Below are positions 63,000 through 64,000 of a DNA stretch of 64,000 bases, in pieces. Location of the stretch: assembly GCF_036785885.1 (NCBI RefSeq), contig NC_092312.1:44309239-44373238 (forward strand). The letters are read 5' to 3'. Source of the stretch: Coffea arabica (Eukaryota; Streptophyta; Magnoliopsida; Gentianales; Rubiaceae). The notes under the pieces were generated by a model. The model saw only the letters and a list, made by a program, of their open reading frames with translations, was not told where the DNA came from and ran no database searches. Made by a program: the position numbers and the translations under genes. Position 1 is the first letter of the stretch. Each line of letters begins with the position of its first letter.

Positions 63000-64000
63000 G
63001 ATCCAGTGGTAAGGCTTTTGTGAGAATATCAGCAATTTGATCTTTTGAACAGACATATTGAACACAAATTTCACCCTTATGGATATGATCGCGAATGAAA
63101 TGATGCTTTATGTCCTAGAATGTTGAATGAAATTTTTTGTCAAATTTATGGCACTAGTGTTATCACAATACATAGGCACACAATCATACATTAATTCAAA
63201 ATCATTCAATTTGTTTTTCATCCACAATAATTGAGCACAACAAGCTCCGGCGACAATATATTACGCTTCGGTTGTAGACAACGAAATACCATTTTGTTTC
63301 TTGATAAACCAAGATACTAAGCAATTTCCAAGAAAGTTACATATACCTATTGTACTCTTTCTATCTATCCTACAACCACCAAAATCAGCATCCGAGAATT
63401 CACATAAAAGAAATTCATGACACTTAGGATACCATAGGCCAAAATTCAAGGTTTCTTTTAGCTATCTAAAAATTCTTTTTACCGCGTTCAAATGAGATTC
63501 TTTTGGACAAGACTGAAAACGAGCACACAATCATACAGCAAACATGATATCAGGTCTACTAGCAGTTAAATAAAGTAAACTACCAATCATACCTCTATAC
63601 TTCTTTTCATCAACTTTTGTATCTTTTTCATCCTTGTCAAACTTGGTAGATGTGCACATAGGTGTTCCAACTTACTTTGAATCTTCCATTCCAAATCTTT
63701 TGAGTAGCTCCTTGGTGTATTTTGCTTGATTAATGAACATTCCTTGTCGGGTTTGAACCACTTGGAGTCCAAGAAAGAAATTTAATTCTCCCATTATGCT
63801 TATCTCAAACTCTTTTTGTATAATTGTGAAAAAATTCTTGCACAGACTCTTATTAGTAGCACCAAATATAATATCATCCACATATATTTGTACAATTAAA
63901 AGATCACGTGAACTTTATTTAGTGAAAAGAGTAGTATCTACAATGCCTCTTTTAAAATTATTTTCAATCAAAAAACCACTTAAGCGTTCATACCATGCCC
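63000..64000 (-). pseudogene. Copia pol relic: reverse transcriptase and RNase H
   Basis: The YVDD active site is at 63884-63873 within IYVDDIIFGATN. GELNFFLGLQVVQTRQGMFI follows, and the linker to RNase H (RGMIGSLLYLTASRPDIMFA) is readable. RNase H has LCEFSDADFGGCRIDRKSTIG and SLSTTEA, with the downstream DNTSAINLTKN. At least three in-frame stops (after FTK, DSK and TTEA) and further changes kill it. The N-terminal part lies past the window edge. Confidence 0.9.

Larger units (their letters stand above)
62101..64000 (-). mobile_element. SIRE/Maximus-type copia relic, minus orientation, partial
   Basis: From the window edge leftward: reverse transcriptase, RNase H and pol end (64000 to about 63000), an untranslated stretch with CGGACGTCCG motifs (about 62960-62560), then the start of an envelope-like ORF (about 62470-62101). 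No LTR is seen. The left end is cut near 62117. Confidence 0.75.

Overview
This is nuclear DNA from a flowering plant, most likely a eudicot. It shows one multi-exon plant gene with GT-AG introns, plant-type Ty3/gypsy and Ty1/copia retrotransposons primed by initiator tRNA-Met, and a plastid DNA insertion. I cannot name the species. There is no sign of bacterial sequence.

Layout. (1) 1-7354, minus strand: a Ty3/gypsy (Tekay/Del-like chromovirus) element with a 2.5-kb 5' LTR, a primer binding site, an extra 182-codon ORF, and a gag-pol frame with no stop over all 1283 codons visible; the window edge cuts it at the catalytic Glu of integrase. (2) 7355-8262: an AT-rich foldback repeat into which that element inserted. 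(3) 9466-15068, plus strand: the only evident host gene, a complete eight-exon phosphatidylinositol-4-phosphate 5-kinase with N-terminal MORN repeats (778 aa). (4) 16751 to about 30798: an insertion of plastid DNA (NUPT) colinear with the large single-copy region from rbcL to trnP, partly decayed, and itself split by a solo LTR with a 5-bp target duplication (AAAGA).

(5) About 30799-38370: two truncated gypsy LTRs and a Tat/Ogre-like gag-pol relic split by another solo LTR (duplication ACTTG). (6) 38371-41265: a gag relic, a degenerate minisatellite and an old LTR relic. (7) 41271-50365: a complete non-autonomous gypsy element with two LTRs of about 3.5 kb, gag and almost no pol, flanked by TTGAA. 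(8) 51013 to about 54060, minus: LTR and envelope-like ORF relic of a SIRE/Maximus-type copia element. (9) 54061-57607: unassigned DNA, then a Tat/Ogre-like LTR stretch. (10) 57608-62075: a complete non-autonomous copia element with gag only, flanked by CACAT. (11) 62101-64000, minus: a SIRE-like relic with reverse transcriptase, RNase H and the start of an envelope-like ORF.

How the parts relate. All gypsy LTRs here belong to one related group (starts TGTGAGA, ends near GGGGCTGTCACA). They appear as an autonomous donor, a gag-only derivative, two solo LTRs and several relics, so the window records repeated insertion, self-insertion and LTR-LTR deletion. The gag-only copies presumably depend on enzymes supplied by relatives such as the element at 1-7354. 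The least explained structures are the extra ORF between primer site and gag, the six-unit CGGACGC...CGGACGTCCG array in the copia LTRs (also found ahead of an envelope-like ORF), and the short hairpins conserved in the gypsy LTRs.
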